DNA of 64,000 nucleotides from Actinokineospora bangkokensis. GTDB taxonomy: Bacteria; Actinomycetota; Actinomycetes; Mycobacteriales; Pseudonocardiaceae. The position numbers and the translations under genes were made by a program. Positions 7,455 through 15,478 of this stretch are shown one piece after another (position 1 is the stretch's first letter; each line of letters starts with the position of its first letter). The notes under the pieces were generated by a model. That model worked only from the letters and a program-made list of their open reading frames with translations. It made no database searches and was not told the origin of the DNA. The DNA lies in the NCBI RefSeq assembly GCF_001940455.1, contig NZ_MKQR01000011.1, positions 233,262-297,261 of the forward strand. The letters are read 5' to 3'.

Positions 7455-7967
7455 GTGGACGAGAACACCTTCTGGTCGCTGGTCGACCGCGCCCGGCAGT
7501 CCGATCCCGACGAGGTCGGGGAGGCCTTGGAAGTGGTGCTGCGGGACGTGGGCACCGCGGACCTGGTCTCCTTCGAGCAGACCTACCACCGCGTCGCCGC
7601 CCGCGCCTACACCTGGGAGGTCTGGGGCGCGGCGTACGTGGCGATGGGCGGCTGCTCGGACGACAGCTTCGACTACTTCCGCGCCTGGCTGGTCGGCCGC
7701 GGCGAGGACGCCTTCCACCGCGTCGTGGCCGACCCCGATTCCCTGGCCGACCTCGTCGCGGGCTCGGGGGACGCCGGAGATCCCGAGGACTGGATGGAGG
7801 ACGAAGCACTCCTGGGCGCCGCCGACACCGTCCACGAGGATCGCACCGGCGACCACATCACCTTCACCGAACCCCTGCCGGACCCGGACCTGGGCGAGGA
7901 GTGGGACTTCGACGACGAGCCCGAGATGCGCCGCCGCTACCCGCGCCTGGCCGCCCAGTTCCTCTGA
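7455..7967 (+). CDS. DUF4240-domain protein
   Basis: The 170-residue protein opens with ENTFWSLVDRAR and contains TWEVWGAAYVAMGGCSDDSFDYFRAW, the hallmark of DUF4240, then a very acidic tail. No function is established for the family. GTG 7455 puts the conserved FW motif at the very N-terminus, as in relatives. An ATG at 7413 overlapping the phosphatase stop (ATGA) is in frame and would add 14 residues. The gene probably shares a transcript with the phosphatase. Confidence 0.85.
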   Translation: MDENTFWSLVDRARQSDPDEVGEALEVVLRDVGTADLVSFEQTYHRVAARAYTWEVWGAAYVAMGGCSDDSFDYFRAWLVGRGEDAFHRVVADPDSLADLVAGSGDAGDPEDWMEDEALLGAADTVHEDRTGDHITFTEPLPDPDLGEEWDFDDEPEMRRRYPRLAAQFL

Positions 7968-7989
7968 CCGCTCCCGGCGGTCGCCGGGC

Positions 7990-8679
7990 TCAGCGCAGGT
8001 GGAACTCGTTGCCGTCCGGGTCCACCAGGGTGGCGGCGCCCGCCTCCTCGGTGCGGGCGGTGGCGCCGAGGGCGACGAGCCGGGCGAGTTCGGTGGGGAG
8101 GTCGGTGTCGAGCGGGGCGAGGTCGAAGCGGACCCGGTCGCGGCCCACCCGGGGGTCCAGCGGCGGGCCACCCCAGGTGATCTTGGTGCCGCCGCGCGGG
8201 GAGCGGATGGCGGTCTCCTCGCCCTGGTCCCACACCAGCGGCCAGTCCAGCGCGGCCTGCCAGAACAGGCCGACCGCGCGGGTGCCGTCGCAGGCGAGCG
8301 CGCCCACGGGGCCGCAGTCGGCGAGGAACTGGTTGCCCGCCTCGATGACGCAGAACTCGTTGCCCTCGGGGTCCGCGAGCACCACGTGCTGCTCGTCCGG
8401 GCGCTGGCCGATGTCGACGTGCCCACCGCCGAGCGCGATCGCCTTCTCGACCGTGGCCCGCTGGTCGTCCGGGGTGGCGCTGGTGAGGTCGAAGTGCATG
8501 CGGTTCTTGGTGGCCTTGGGGTCACGCGCCCGGGTGAACCGCAGGCCGAACCCGGTGTCGTCGGTGGGGGTCAGCTCACCGCGCCCGGTGGTCTCCCACC
8601 CGAGCAGCGCTGCCCAGAACCGGGCAAGACCCGCGGGGTCATGGGCGTCGACGCACAGCGCGCGCAGCACGCAAGCCAT
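7990..8679 (-). CDS. VOC (glyoxalase/bleomycin-resistance fold) protein with two tandem domains
   Basis: The 229-residue protein starts at ATG 8679 behind a GGAGGGGAGG ribosome site. Two VOC modules follow one another. Each begins with a hydrophobic strand and an ARFWAALLGW or GLFWQAALDW helix, and ends with a conserved L-A/V-D-P-(E/D)-GNEFxV/L segment (LADPEGNEFCV, LVDPDGNEFHL). Proteins of this kind bind small molecules or catalyse isomerisation at a metal. The substrate cannot be told. The gene converges with the DUF4240 gene. Confidence 0.88.
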   Translation of the reverse strand: MACVLRALCVDAHDPAGLARFWAALLGWETTGRGELTPTDDTGFGLRFTRARDPKATKNRMHFDLTSATPDDQRATVEKAIALGGGHVDIGQRPDEQHVVLADPEGNEFCVIEAGNQFLADCGPVGALACDGTRAVGLFWQAALDWPLVWDQGEETAIRSPRGGTKITWGGPPLDPRVGRDRVRFDLAPLDTDLPTELARLVALGATARTEEAGAATLVDPDGNEFHLR

Positions 8680-8768
8680 CCCGCGCACCTCCCCTCCGGC
8701 GGTCAGGAGCCGACCGTAGCCACCGGGGCAGGCGCGGGCCACCGCATTTCGGCGGACCCGGGCGCGGC

Positions 8769-8797
8769 GACGCCGTGGCGAGGTCCGCCACGGCGTC
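8769..8797 (-). terminator. Hairpin terminator downstream of the LLM oxidoreductase gene
   Basis: A perfect 12-bp stem (8769-8780 with 8786-8797) closes the loop AGGTC, eight bases beyond the TGA of the minus-strand gene at 8805. It separates that gene from the VOC gene. Confidence 0.8.
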
Positions 8798-8804
8798 GTG
8801 GTCG

Positions 8805-9827
8805 TCAGCGCCAGCCGAGGGCCGGGGCGACGTGGGTGAGGACGTCGGCCAGCACGTGCGCGTTGTACTCCACGCCGAGCTGGTTGGGGATGGTCAGCAG
8901 CAGCGTGTCCGCGGCCTCGACCGCCTCGTCCTCCTTGAGCGCGCGCACCAGCTCCTCCGGCTCGCCCGCGTAGGAGCGGCCGAAGATGGCCCGGGTGCTC
9001 TCGTCGATCATGCCGACCTGGTCGCGGGAGTGGCGGTCGCGGCCGAAGTAGGCGCGGTCGAGGTCGGTGGTGATCGGGAAGATGCTCCGGCTGACCGACA
9101 CGCGCGGCTCGCGGGCGTGCCCGGCCGCCTTCCACGCCTCGCGGTAGGCCTCGATCTGCTTGCGCTGCTGGACGTGCAGCGGCTCGCCGGACTCGTCGGT
9201 CTTCAGCGTGGAGCTCTGCAGGTTCATGCCCAGCTCGGCCGCCCACACCCCGGTGGCGTTGGAGCTCGACCCCCACCAGATCCGCTCGCGCAGGCCCTCG
9301 GAGTGCGGCTCGACGCGCAGCAGGCCGGGCGGGTTGGCGAACATCGGGCGCGGGTTGGGCTCGGCGAACCCCTCGCCCTCGATCACCTTGAGGAACACCT
9401 CGGCGTGCGCGCGGGCCATGTCGGCGTCGGTCTGGCCCTCGGCGGGGGCGTAGCCGAAGTAGCGCCACCCGTCGATGACCTGCTCGGGTGACCCCCGGCT
9501 GATGCCCAGCTGCAACCGGCCGCCGGAGATGAGGTCCGCCGCCCCGGCCTCCTCGGCCATGTACAGCGGGTTCTCGTAGCGCATGTCGATCACGCCGGTG
9601 CCCAGCTCGATGGTCGAGGTGCGCGCCCCGATCGCCGACAGCAGCGGGAACGGGCTCCCGGCCTGGCGGGCGAAGTGGTGCACCCGGAAGTAGGCCCCGT
9701 CGACGCCCAGCTCCTCGGCCGCGACCGCGAGGTCGATCGACTGGTGCAGGAAGTCGGCGGCCGACCGGGTCCCGGAGTGCCCTTCCGGCGACCAGTGCCC
9801 GAACGAGAGGAAACCAATCTTCTTCAC
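8805..9827 (-). CDS. LLM-class flavin-dependent oxidoreductase (luciferase-like)
   Basis: The 340-residue protein starts at GTG 9827 and has the TIM-barrel pattern of bacterial luciferase-like monooxygenases: KIGFLSFGHW at strand 1, DGAYFRVHHFARQ, a TGVIDMRYENP strand, the flavin-contact segment SGGRLQLGISRGSPEQV, and WWGSSSNATGVWAAELGMNL. These proteins use reduced FMN or F420. Which cofactor applies here and what the substrate is cannot be decided. The gene is transcribed alone and is followed by a terminator hairpin. Confidence 0.88.
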   Translation of the reverse strand: MKKIGFLSFGHWSPEGHSGTRSAADFLHQSIDLAVAAEELGVDGAYFRVHHFARQAGSPFPLLSAIGARTSTIELGTGVIDMRYENPLYMAEEAGAADLISGGRLQLGISRGSPEQVIDGWRYFGYAPAEGQTDADMARAHAEVFLKVIEGEGFAEPNPRPMFANPPGLLRVEPHSEGLRERIWWGSSSNATGVWAAELGMNLQSSTLKTDESGEPLHVQQRKQIEAYREAWKAAGHAREPRVSVSRSIFPITTDLDRAYFGRDRHSRDQVGMIDESTRAIFGRSYAGEPEELVRALKEDEAVEAADTLLLTIPNQLGVEYNAHVLADVLTHVAPALGWR

Positions 9828-9869
9828 ACCCGTGCAAGCGCCCGGGCCCGCCGTTTGATTCCCGCCCGA

Positions 9870-10838
9870 CTAACCCTCCCCCGCCCACGCGGTGAGCCGG
9901 GCGGCGAACCCGCGCACGCGGTCGCGCAGCTCGGCGGGCTCCTCGACGGCGAACGGGCGGTCGAGCGCGGCCAGGGCGGCGGGCACCCAGTCCAGGCTCT
10001 CCACCTGGAACCGGGCGCGCAGCCACGACCCCTCGCCTGTCACGGGCTCCAGGGTGGCGACGGTGGGCGGGAACACCGCCCGGACCCGCTCCGGGGTCGC
10101 GTTGACGCGCACGACCACGCGGTGCCGGTGGGGCGCGGCGGCGAGGGCGGAGACCAGGTGCTCACCGGCGTCGAAGTCCTCGGGCGCGGTGAAGGCCCCG
10201 GCGCGCACCTGGACCGCGCTGATCCGGTCGACGCGGAAGGTGCGCAGGTCGGAGCTGGCGGAGTCGTGGCCGGTGACGTACCAGCGCCCGGAGTGGGCGA
10301 CCACGCCGTAGGGGTGCACCACCCGTTCGCTGGTGCGACCGTGCCCCGCGGTGTAGGTCAGCGCCACGGGGTGCCGGTCGCGCGCGGCCCGGGCCAGGGT
10401 GAGCAGCACCTCGGTCTCGGCGGTGAGGCCCGGGCGGGCGGGCGCGGTGAAGGCGGCGACCTCCAGCAGCGCGTCGAGCCGGGCACCGAGCGCTTCGGGC
10501 AGCACCCGCCGCACCTTGGCCGCCGCCCCCTCGGCCGCCGACGCCGACGTGCTGAGCAGCCCGGCGCGACGGCTCGCGACCAGCCCGAGCAGCACGGCCA
10601 GGGCCTCGTCGTCGGTCAGCATCAGCGGGGGCATCCGGTACCCCGGCGCCAACCGGTACCCGCCGTGGCGCCCGCGCACCGACCGGACCGGGACGTCGAG
10701 GTCCACCAGGTGCTCGACGTAGCGGCGCACCGTGCGCTCGTCGACCTCCAGGCGCCGGGCGAGGTCGGCGACGGTGCGGGTGCCGCCGTTCTGCAGGATC
10801 GCCAGCAGGGCCAGCACCCGGGCGGTGGGTCGGGTCAC
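9870..10838 (-). CDS. WYL-domain transcriptional regulator (HTH_11 + WYL)
   Basis: The 322-residue protein starts at GTG 10838 (GGGAG ten bases upstream). An N-terminal winged helix (residues ~5-60, VADLARRLEVDERTVRRYVEHL) is followed by a WYL domain with the pattern VVHPYGVVAHSGRWYVTGHD and FRVDRI, and a C-terminal WCX-like extension. WYL proteins sense ligands such as nucleic-acid fragments or nucleotides. The gene is divergent from a VOC gene, and a perfect inverted repeat lies between them, so it probably represses itself and the VOC gene. Confidence 0.92.
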   Translation of the reverse strand: MTRPTARVLALLAILQNGGTRTVADLARRLEVDERTVRRYVEHLVDLDVPVRSVRGRHGGYRLAPGYRMPPLMLTDDEALAVLLGLVASRRAGLLSTSASAAEGAAAKVRRVLPEALGARLDALLEVAAFTAPARPGLTAETEVLLTLARAARDRHPVALTYTAGHGRTSERVVHPYGVVAHSGRWYVTGHDSASSDLRTFRVDRISAVQVRAGAFTAPEDFDAGEHLVSALAAAPHRHRVVVRVNATPERVRAVFPPTVATLEPVTGEGSWLRARFQVESLDWVPAALAALDRPFAVEEPAELRDRVRGFAARLTAWAGEG

Positions 10839-10852
10839 GGGTGCACGCTCCC

Positions 10853-10877
10853 ATACCGGGCGGAACCTGCCCGGTAT
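10853..10877. promoter_or_regulatory. Perfect 9-bp inverted repeat, probable WYL-regulator operator
   Basis: ATACCGGGC (10853-10861) and GCCCGGTAT (10869-10877) are exact inverse copies separated by GGAACCT. The repeat lies between the divergent starts at 10838 and 10929, 14 bases before the regulator's GTG. Position and symmetry make it the expected binding site of the WYL regulator. Confidence 0.65.
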
Positions 10878-10928
10878 CGCCCCTAGCGTCTCCGGTGACC
10901 CCGTACGACCACCCGGGAAGGCCCCACC

Positions 10929-11333
10929 GTGCGCTTCGCCTCGATCCGCGTCATCACCGACGACCCCACCCGGCTCGTCACCTTCTACGAGCAGGTCACC
11001 GGCACCGGCGCCCGCTGGCTCACCGACCAGTTCGCCGAGCTGCTGCTGCCCTCCTGCACCCTGGCCATCGGCGCCACCGCCACCGTCGCCCTGTTCGGCG
11101 CGGGCGCCGCGACCCCCGCGAGCAACCGCAGCGCCATCCTCGAATTCCTCGTCGACGACGTCGACAGGGAGCACGCCCGCCTCAGCGCCCAGGGCCTGCT
11201 GACCGACGTGGTGCAGCACCCCACGACGATGCCGTGGGGCAACCGCTCCCTGCTCTTCCGCGACCCCGACGGCGCACTGGTCAACCTCTTCACCCCGGTC
11301 ACCGAGCAGGCCCGCGCCCGCAACACCGGGTGA
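10929..11333 (+). CDS. VOC-family (glyoxalase fold) single-domain protein
   Basis: The 134-residue protein starts at GTG 10929. It reads as one VOC unit: MRFASIRVITDDPTRLVTFYEQ at the first strand and helix, AILEFLVDDVDREHARL in the middle, and the terminal LLFRDPDGALVNLFTP, where the Glu/Asp metal ligand is usual. The gene is the divergent partner of the WYL regulator and is likely its target. The substrate is unknown. Confidence 0.85.
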   Translation: MRFASIRVITDDPTRLVTFYEQVTGTGARWLTDQFAELLLPSCTLAIGATATVALFGAGAATPASNRSAILEFLVDDVDREHARLSAQGLLTDVVQHPTTMPWGNRSLLFRDPDGALVNLFTPVTEQARARNTG

Positions 11334-11340
11334 CCACGCC

Positions 11341-12030
11341 CTATGCGCTGACGCGGTCCAACTCGGGCACGACCCAGGCGTCCTGGGGTTGGTGGCGCAG
11401 CAGGTAGCCGTTCTCCTGGAAGGAGGTCAGCCCGAACTTCTCCACCATCCGGTGCTCCGGCTTCGGCTCGGCGAACACCTGCTCGACGGCGAAGGACGCG
11501 CCGAACCGCTCGCGCACCTCGGCCAGCCCCACGGAGAACGGCGGCGTGGGCAGCAGCGGCGCGTACTCCAGGGTGTTGAGGAACCACGCCGCCCCCGGCC
11601 GCAGCAGGCGCGCGACGGACTCGACGTAGCGCTCCCGCATGTCCGCGGGGAACGCGATCAGCGACGCCCGGTCGAACACCACGTCCGCCTGCCCGACCTC
11701 CTCGGCGGTCAGCTCGAACAGGTCCTGGTTGCGCATCACGACGTTGCCCGCGCGCAGCACCCCGGGCGCCTCCCGCACGGGGTCCAGCCCGTTCTCGCTG
11801 AAGAACTGGTCGACGGCGTCCGCCACCAGCTCCACCCCGACCACCTCGCGGGCGTGCTCGGCGAAGAACAGCAGGTCGACGCTCTTGCCGCACAGCGGCA
11901 CCAGCACCCGCGCGTCGCGGAGCAGGCCGGTCTCGGCCAGCCACCGCGCGTGCGGGTGCACCTTGGGCAGGTGGAAGCTGGTCTTGGTGCCGCCCTCGCG
12001 CCAGGAGTCGAACCAGAAGTCGGGTTCCAC
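11341..12030 (-). CDS. Thiopurine S-methyltransferase (TPMT)-family SAM-dependent methyltransferase
   Basis: The 229-residue protein starts at ATG 12030. It begins with FWFDSWREGGTKTSFHLPKVHP, the TPMT N-terminal pattern, followed by RVLVPLCGKSVDLLFFAE (SAM-binding loop with P-L-C-G-K-S), VVGVEL, DVVFDRASLIAFPADMRERYV, and a C-terminal NGYLLRH. Bacterial members methylate selenium, tellurium or thiol compounds, which fits detoxification. It is convergent with the VOC gene, with only 7 bases between the stops. Confidence 0.9.
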   Translation of the reverse strand: MEPDFWFDSWREGGTKTSFHLPKVHPHARWLAETGLLRDARVLVPLCGKSVDLLFFAEHAREVVGVELVADAVDQFFSENGLDPVREAPGVLRAGNVVMRNQDLFELTAEEVGQADVVFDRASLIAFPADMRERYVESVARLLRPGAAWFLNTLEYAPLLPTPPFSVGLAEVRERFGASFAVEQVFAEPKPEHRMVEKFGLTSFQENGYLLRHQPQDAWVVPELDRVSA

Positions 12031-12194
12031 CGGTGTCCCTCTCCGTGCTCAGCGCCACCCGTCGCGGGCAGCCGTCGTGAACCTCATCGGCCCCGACCCC
12101 GCGAACGTGAGGCCCCTGCCGGGACTGCGTGAGGCGGCAGGCGCGGGCATGATGGACGGGATGTCAGCGCGGTTGACTACTGGGGGTCACCACG

Positions 12195-12404
12195 ATGTCC
12201 CGTCGAACCGGTTGGTGGGTGCTCGTCGTCGTCGCGTTGGTCGGGGTGGCGATCAACGTCACCCTGGGGTTGCTGGGGTTCAGCAGGGCGCTGTCGCCCG
12301 TCGTCGCGGGGTTGGTGACCGCCGTGTCCGTCGGGGTCGTCGTGGCGAAGGGGTGGTCTCCCTTCAAGGGATCAGGCGAGAGGAAGGGCGCGCGGCCGGA
12401 CTAG
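12195..12404 (+). CDS. Small membrane protein with two transmembrane segments
   Basis: The 69-residue protein starts at ATG 12195 behind GGGGGT. Residues 6-27 and 34-51 are hydrophobic helices separated by a short turn; the tail is basic. No family is recognised. It lies 21 bases upstream of the EVE-like gene and is probably co-transcribed with it. Confidence 0.6.
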   Translation: MSRRTGWWVLVVVALVGVAINVTLGLLGFSRALSPVVAGLVTAVSVGVVVAKGWSPFKGSGERKGARPD

Positions 12405-12425
12405 GCTTGCCTGGTTCGGGGAGGA

Positions 12426-12977
12426 GTGGGTGTGCCGATCTCGGCAGCGGGTGTGGACGGGGCTCGGGTGGTCATCCAGCCGTCGTTCGGGAACCGGCAC
12501 GCACGCAGGCACTGGGCGGACACCCTCGACACCTGCGTGGACTTCCACGCGCCACGCCTCGCGGGCGCGCTGACCGAGCAGCAGCGCGCGGCGCTCGACG
12601 AGCAGCACCCCGCGGGGTCGGCGTGGTTCTGGGGAGCCTCGGACAAGCACGACAAGCGGGCGGACCTGTTGACCGCCGGGGACGTCGTGCTGCTCACCGG
12701 GCAGAAGCACGTCCTGGCCATCGGGGAGGTCGGGCACTGCTTCCGCAACCACGAGTTCGCCCGCCGCCTGTGGCGCCCCGACCCGACGCGGTGCCTGTGG
12801 AGCAACGTCTACAGCTTCCGCGCCCTGCGGCACACCCGGATCCCCTACGAGCAGGTGTGGGCGCTGCCGGGCTTCAACCCGGGCGACAACTTCATGGGTC
12901 TGCGCCTGCTCTCCCCGGACAAGGCCGCCGCGGTCCTGGCCGGCCTCGACGTCCGCCGACGCCTGCGCGAGCGGTGA
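12426..12977 (+). CDS. EVE/PUA-like domain protein (putative modified-base or nucleic-acid binding)
   Basis: The 183-residue protein is not firmly recognised. Residues ~75-175 follow the pattern of EVE/YTH-like PUA-superfamily domains: GDVVLLTGQKHVLAIGEVGH, then FRNHEFARRLW, then a Tyr/Phe-containing strand NVYSFRALRHTRIPY and a GDNFMGLRLL end. In that superfamily a beta-barrel cradles a flipped modified base, and members are often fused to or next to restriction components. Here no nuclease is adjacent; the upstream neighbour is a small membrane protein. The N-terminal 75 residues carry no known motif. GTG codons near 12432 are alternative starts. Confidence 0.5.
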   Translation: MGVPISAAGVDGARVVIQPSFGNRHARRHWADTLDTCVDFHAPRLAGALTEQQRAALDEQHPAGSAWFWGASDKHDKRADLLTAGDVVLLTGQKHVLAIGEVGHCFRNHEFARRLWRPDPTRCLWSNVYSFRALRHTRIPYEQVWALPGFNPGDNFMGLRLLSPDKAAAVLAGLDVRRRLRER

Positions 12978-12992
12978 CCGCCGCCCGGTCGG

Positions 12993-13898
12993 TCACCTGT
13001 CCCAGTGGCGGAGCAAGCGCGCCCGGACGTCCACGAGGCGGTCGACGGCGCGGGCGCCCGCGACGGGGTCGGGGGCCTCGGACGTGAAGACGAGGGCGAG
13101 CATCAGCGCGGCGTCCAACCGGTAGAGCCAGTAACGAGCGCCGGTCGGTTCAGGGGTGCCGTAGGCGGCGAGGACGCGGTGGAAGTCGATGCCGTTGGCG
13201 GGCAGGAGGGCGAACTCGGCCACCCTCGCCAGTTCCAGCAGCGGTTCGGAGATGAGGGCGTTCGACCAGTCCAGCAGACCGCGGACGGTGCCGCCGACGC
13301 AGCGGAGGTTGGCGGCGCGGACGTCGAGGTGGACGAGGCTGGTCACACGGGCACCGGCGAGGGTCGCGCGCAGCGCCGGAACGGCGGGCGCGGCGGGCAG
13401 GTCGGGCACGATGGCGCGCAGCCCGGCCCAGCGCTGCGTGATCCGCCGCACCAGGAAGTCCACTGTAGACATCTTCGCCGGGTGCGGCGGTGCCGCGGTG
13501 GGCGGCGGGATGTCGTGCAAGCGGCGCAGGAGCGCGCCCAGCCCGGCCTGGCCGGCGCCGGTGCCGTCGTCCGGGAGGTAGTCGCTGATCAGCACGTCGC
13601 GGTCACCCAGCACGAGCGCGCGCGGGGTCGCCACCGGGATCCCGAAACCCGCGACGTGCTTCGTGACCGCGTTTTCCCACCGCAGCAGGGCGCGGGTGTC
13701 GACGACGGGATCGTTGGCGTTGCCCTGGAAACGCCCGCCGACCGGGGTGCGCAGGACGACCCCCGACCCGTCGGCGGCCGTGGCGCGGAAGACAGCGAAC
13801 TCCAAGCCGCTGCCCACGGGCACGAGCCCCGAGCAGCCGTGGCGGGACGCGATCTCGACCAGGTCAGGCGGGGGCAGCTCAGACGGGGGCAGGTCCAC
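12993..13898 (-). CDS. Aminoglycoside phosphotransferase (APH)-fold kinase
   Basis: The protein has about 301 residues and a protein-kinase-like fold. It shows the catalytic loop LVHLDVRAANLR (H-x-D-x4-N pattern), the metal-binding LLDWSNALISEPLLELA in place of D-F-x-x-A, and the N-lobe strand FAVFRATAADGSGVVLRTP. Such kinases phosphorylate antibiotics, sugars or other small molecules; the substrate is unknown. GTG 13898 overlaps the end of the TetR gene by 20 bases, so the two are one transcription unit on the minus strand. Confidence 0.85.
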   Translation of the reverse strand: MDLPPSELPPPDLVEIASRHGCSGLVPVGSGLEFAVFRATAADGSGVVLRTPVGGRFQGNANDPVVDTRALLRWENAVTKHVAGFGIPVATPRALVLGDRDVLISDYLPDDGTGAGQAGLGALLRRLHDIPPPTAAPPHPAKMSTVDFLVRRITQRWAGLRAIVPDLPAAPAVPALRATLAGARVTSLVHLDVRAANLRCVGGTVRGLLDWSNALISEPLLELARVAEFALLPANGIDFHRVLAAYGTPEPTGARYWLYRLDAALMLALVFTSEAPDPVAGARAVDRLVDVRARLLRHWDR

Positions 13899-14520
13899 CC
13901 ACGCCCGCCATGGCGATCTCGAACAGCCGATGCGCGCGCGGCAGCGGGTCGGGCCCGTGCTCGGTCGCCAGCGTCACCCCGACGGCCAAGGCGATCAGGT
14001 CGAGCACGCTCACGCCGCCAGCCACTCCCCCGTCGGCCACCGCGCGCTCCAGCAACGGCGTGCCCGCTTGGGCGAGCGTGGCCGCGCAGGTGTTGTCTCC
14101 CAGCGGGTCGGACTCCCGGTACGCGAGGGCGACGGCGAGGCCGCGGGCGGTGACGCAGTAGGTGACGACCTCCGACAGCCACTCCATCAGGGCGGCCCGG
14201 CTGTCGTCGTGGGCGGCGAGGTCCGCCGCGCGGGCGCACAGGGCCGCGATGCGCTTGCCCGACACGGCTTCCAGCAGGGCGTGGCGGGTCGGGAAGTGGC
14301 GGCGCACGGTCGCGGAGCCGACGCCCGCGGTGCGGGCGATCTGCTCCAGGGAGGCCTCGGCGCCGCGCCGGGCGACCTCGTCCTCCGCGACGGCGAGGAT
14401 CAGCGCGTGGTTGCGCCGGGCGTCGGCGCGCAGGCGGTCGGCGATGGCCGGACCTCCCTCCTTGCCAAGTGGCGGGGTCCGCCATATCGTACCGGACAGC
14501 AAAACGGCGGACCCCGCCAC
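13879..14520 (-). CDS. TetR-family regulator (start codon problematic)
   Basis: The DNA-binding domain shows SLEQIARTAGVGSATVRRHFPTRHALLEAV, and the C-terminal part is a TetR_C-type helical domain ending GVGGPAPV. The outermost canonical start is GTG 14520, which would place the operator inside the coding sequence and has no proper ribosome site. The only good ribosome site, AGGGAGGT at 14451-14458, stands 7 bases before an ATC codon at 14443-14445, giving 188 residues (IADRLRADARR...). No ATG, GTG or TTG is available between. The true start is therefore open. The gene is divergent from the NmrA-type gene with a double operator between. Confidence 0.85.
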   Translation of the reverse strand: MAGSAVLLSGTIWRTPPLGKEGGPAIADRLRADARRNHALILAVAEDEVARRGAEASLEQIARTAGVGSATVRRHFPTRHALLEAVSGKRIAALCARAADLAAHDDSRAALMEWLSEVVTYCVTARGLAVALAYRESDPLGDNTCAATLAQAGTPLLERAVADGGVAGGVSVLDLIALAVGVTLATEHGPDPLPRAHRLFEIAMAGVGGPAPV

Positions 14521-14522
14521 TT
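14467..14522. promoter_or_regulatory. Paired palindromic operators of the TetR/NmrA module
   Basis: A 17-base arm (14467-14483) is repeated exactly in inverse orientation at 14506-14522, with a 22-base spacer. Each arm is itself a palindrome with core GGCGG-N3-CCGCC (TGGCGG-GGT-CCGCCA in the first). The block therefore holds two TetR sites with centres about 35 bp apart, flanking the AT-richer promoter core (14484-14505) shared by the divergent genes. Confidence 0.8.
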
Positions 14523-14539
14523 AGCTCCCCGGAGGAACC

Positions 14540-15445
14540 ATGCCCCCCGCTCCCGTGCTCGTCACCGGCGCCACCGGCAGGCAGGGCGGCGCGGTCGCCC
14601 GCGCCCTGCTGGCCGCGGGCGCCCCCGTGCGCGCCCTCGTCCGCGACCAGGCCAAGGCCGGGCCGCTGCGCGACCTCGGCGTCGAGGTCGTGCCCGGCGA
14701 CCTGCTCGACCTCGACTCGGTGACCAGGGCCGCGCGCGGCGCCGCGGCGGTGTTCTCGGTGCAGATGGCGCCCTTCGCCGACGGCCGGTTCGACTTCGAC
14801 GCCGAGGTGGCGCAGGCGAGCACCCTCATCGCGGGCGCCGGGGCCGCGGGCGTCACCCGGTTCGTGCACACGTCGGTGTCCGGGGCGGGCCAGCACGCCG
14901 ACTCCCCCGCCTGGGACTGGGGGCGCACGTCCCCGGTCGCGCCGTCGCTGAACGCCAAGGCCGAGATCCAGGACCGCGTGCGCGCCGCGGGCTTCGACCG
15001 CTGGACGATCATCAAGCCCGCGTTCTTCATGGACAACTTCCGCCCCGCCATGGGCTTCCTGTTCCCGCGCGGGGTCGAGGGCGGGATCGTGAGCGTGCTG
15101 AAGCCCTCGACCCAGGTCGCCCTCGTGGCCACCGCGGACATCGGGGCCGCCGCGGCCGCGGCGCTGCTCGACCCGGACCGCTTCCACGGCGTCGAACTGG
15201 AACTGGCGTCGGACCGGCTGCCCATGTCCCGGATCGCGGAGGTGCTGTCGGAGGCGCTGGGCACCCCGCTGCGCGCGCCGGAGATGACCGAGGCGGAGGC
15301 GTTGGCGGCCGGGATGCCCGGCATGGGGGCCTCGCACGAGTGGATGAACCGGCAGGGGCAACCGGCCCTGCCGGAGTTCGCGCGGGCGCTCGGCATCCCG
15401 CTCACCAGCTTCGCCGACTGGGCGCGCGCGAGCCTGCCGGAGTGA
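14540..15445 (+). CDS. NmrA/HSCARG-type NAD(P)-binding protein
   Basis: The 301-residue protein starts at ATG 14540 behind CCGGAGGAA. It is an atypical short-chain dehydrogenase fold: the glycine motif VTGATGRQGGAVARALLAAG binds NAD(P), VRALVRD gives the phosphate-binding Arg, then RFVHTSVSGAG and KAEIQDRVRAAGFDRWTIIKPAFFMDN. Members act as redox sensors or quinone/enal reductases; no active-site Tyr-x3-Lys is obvious. Expression is presumably controlled by the divergent TetR through the paired operator. Confidence 0.88.
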   Translation: MPPAPVLVTGATGRQGGAVARALLAAGAPVRALVRDQAKAGPLRDLGVEVVPGDLLDLDSVTRAARGAAAVFSVQMAPFADGRFDFDAEVAQASTLIAGAGAAGVTRFVHTSVSGAGQHADSPAWDWGRTSPVAPSLNAKAEIQDRVRAAGFDRWTIIKPAFFMDNFRPAMGFLFPRGVEGGIVSVLKPSTQVALVATADIGAAAAAALLDPDRFHGVELELASDRLPMSRIAEVLSEALGTPLRAPEMTEAEALAAGMPGMGASHEWMNRQGQPALPEFARALGIPLTSFADWARASLPE

Positions 15446-15478
15446 GGCGCCGGGCAGGCCCCTCGGACCGGTCACGGC

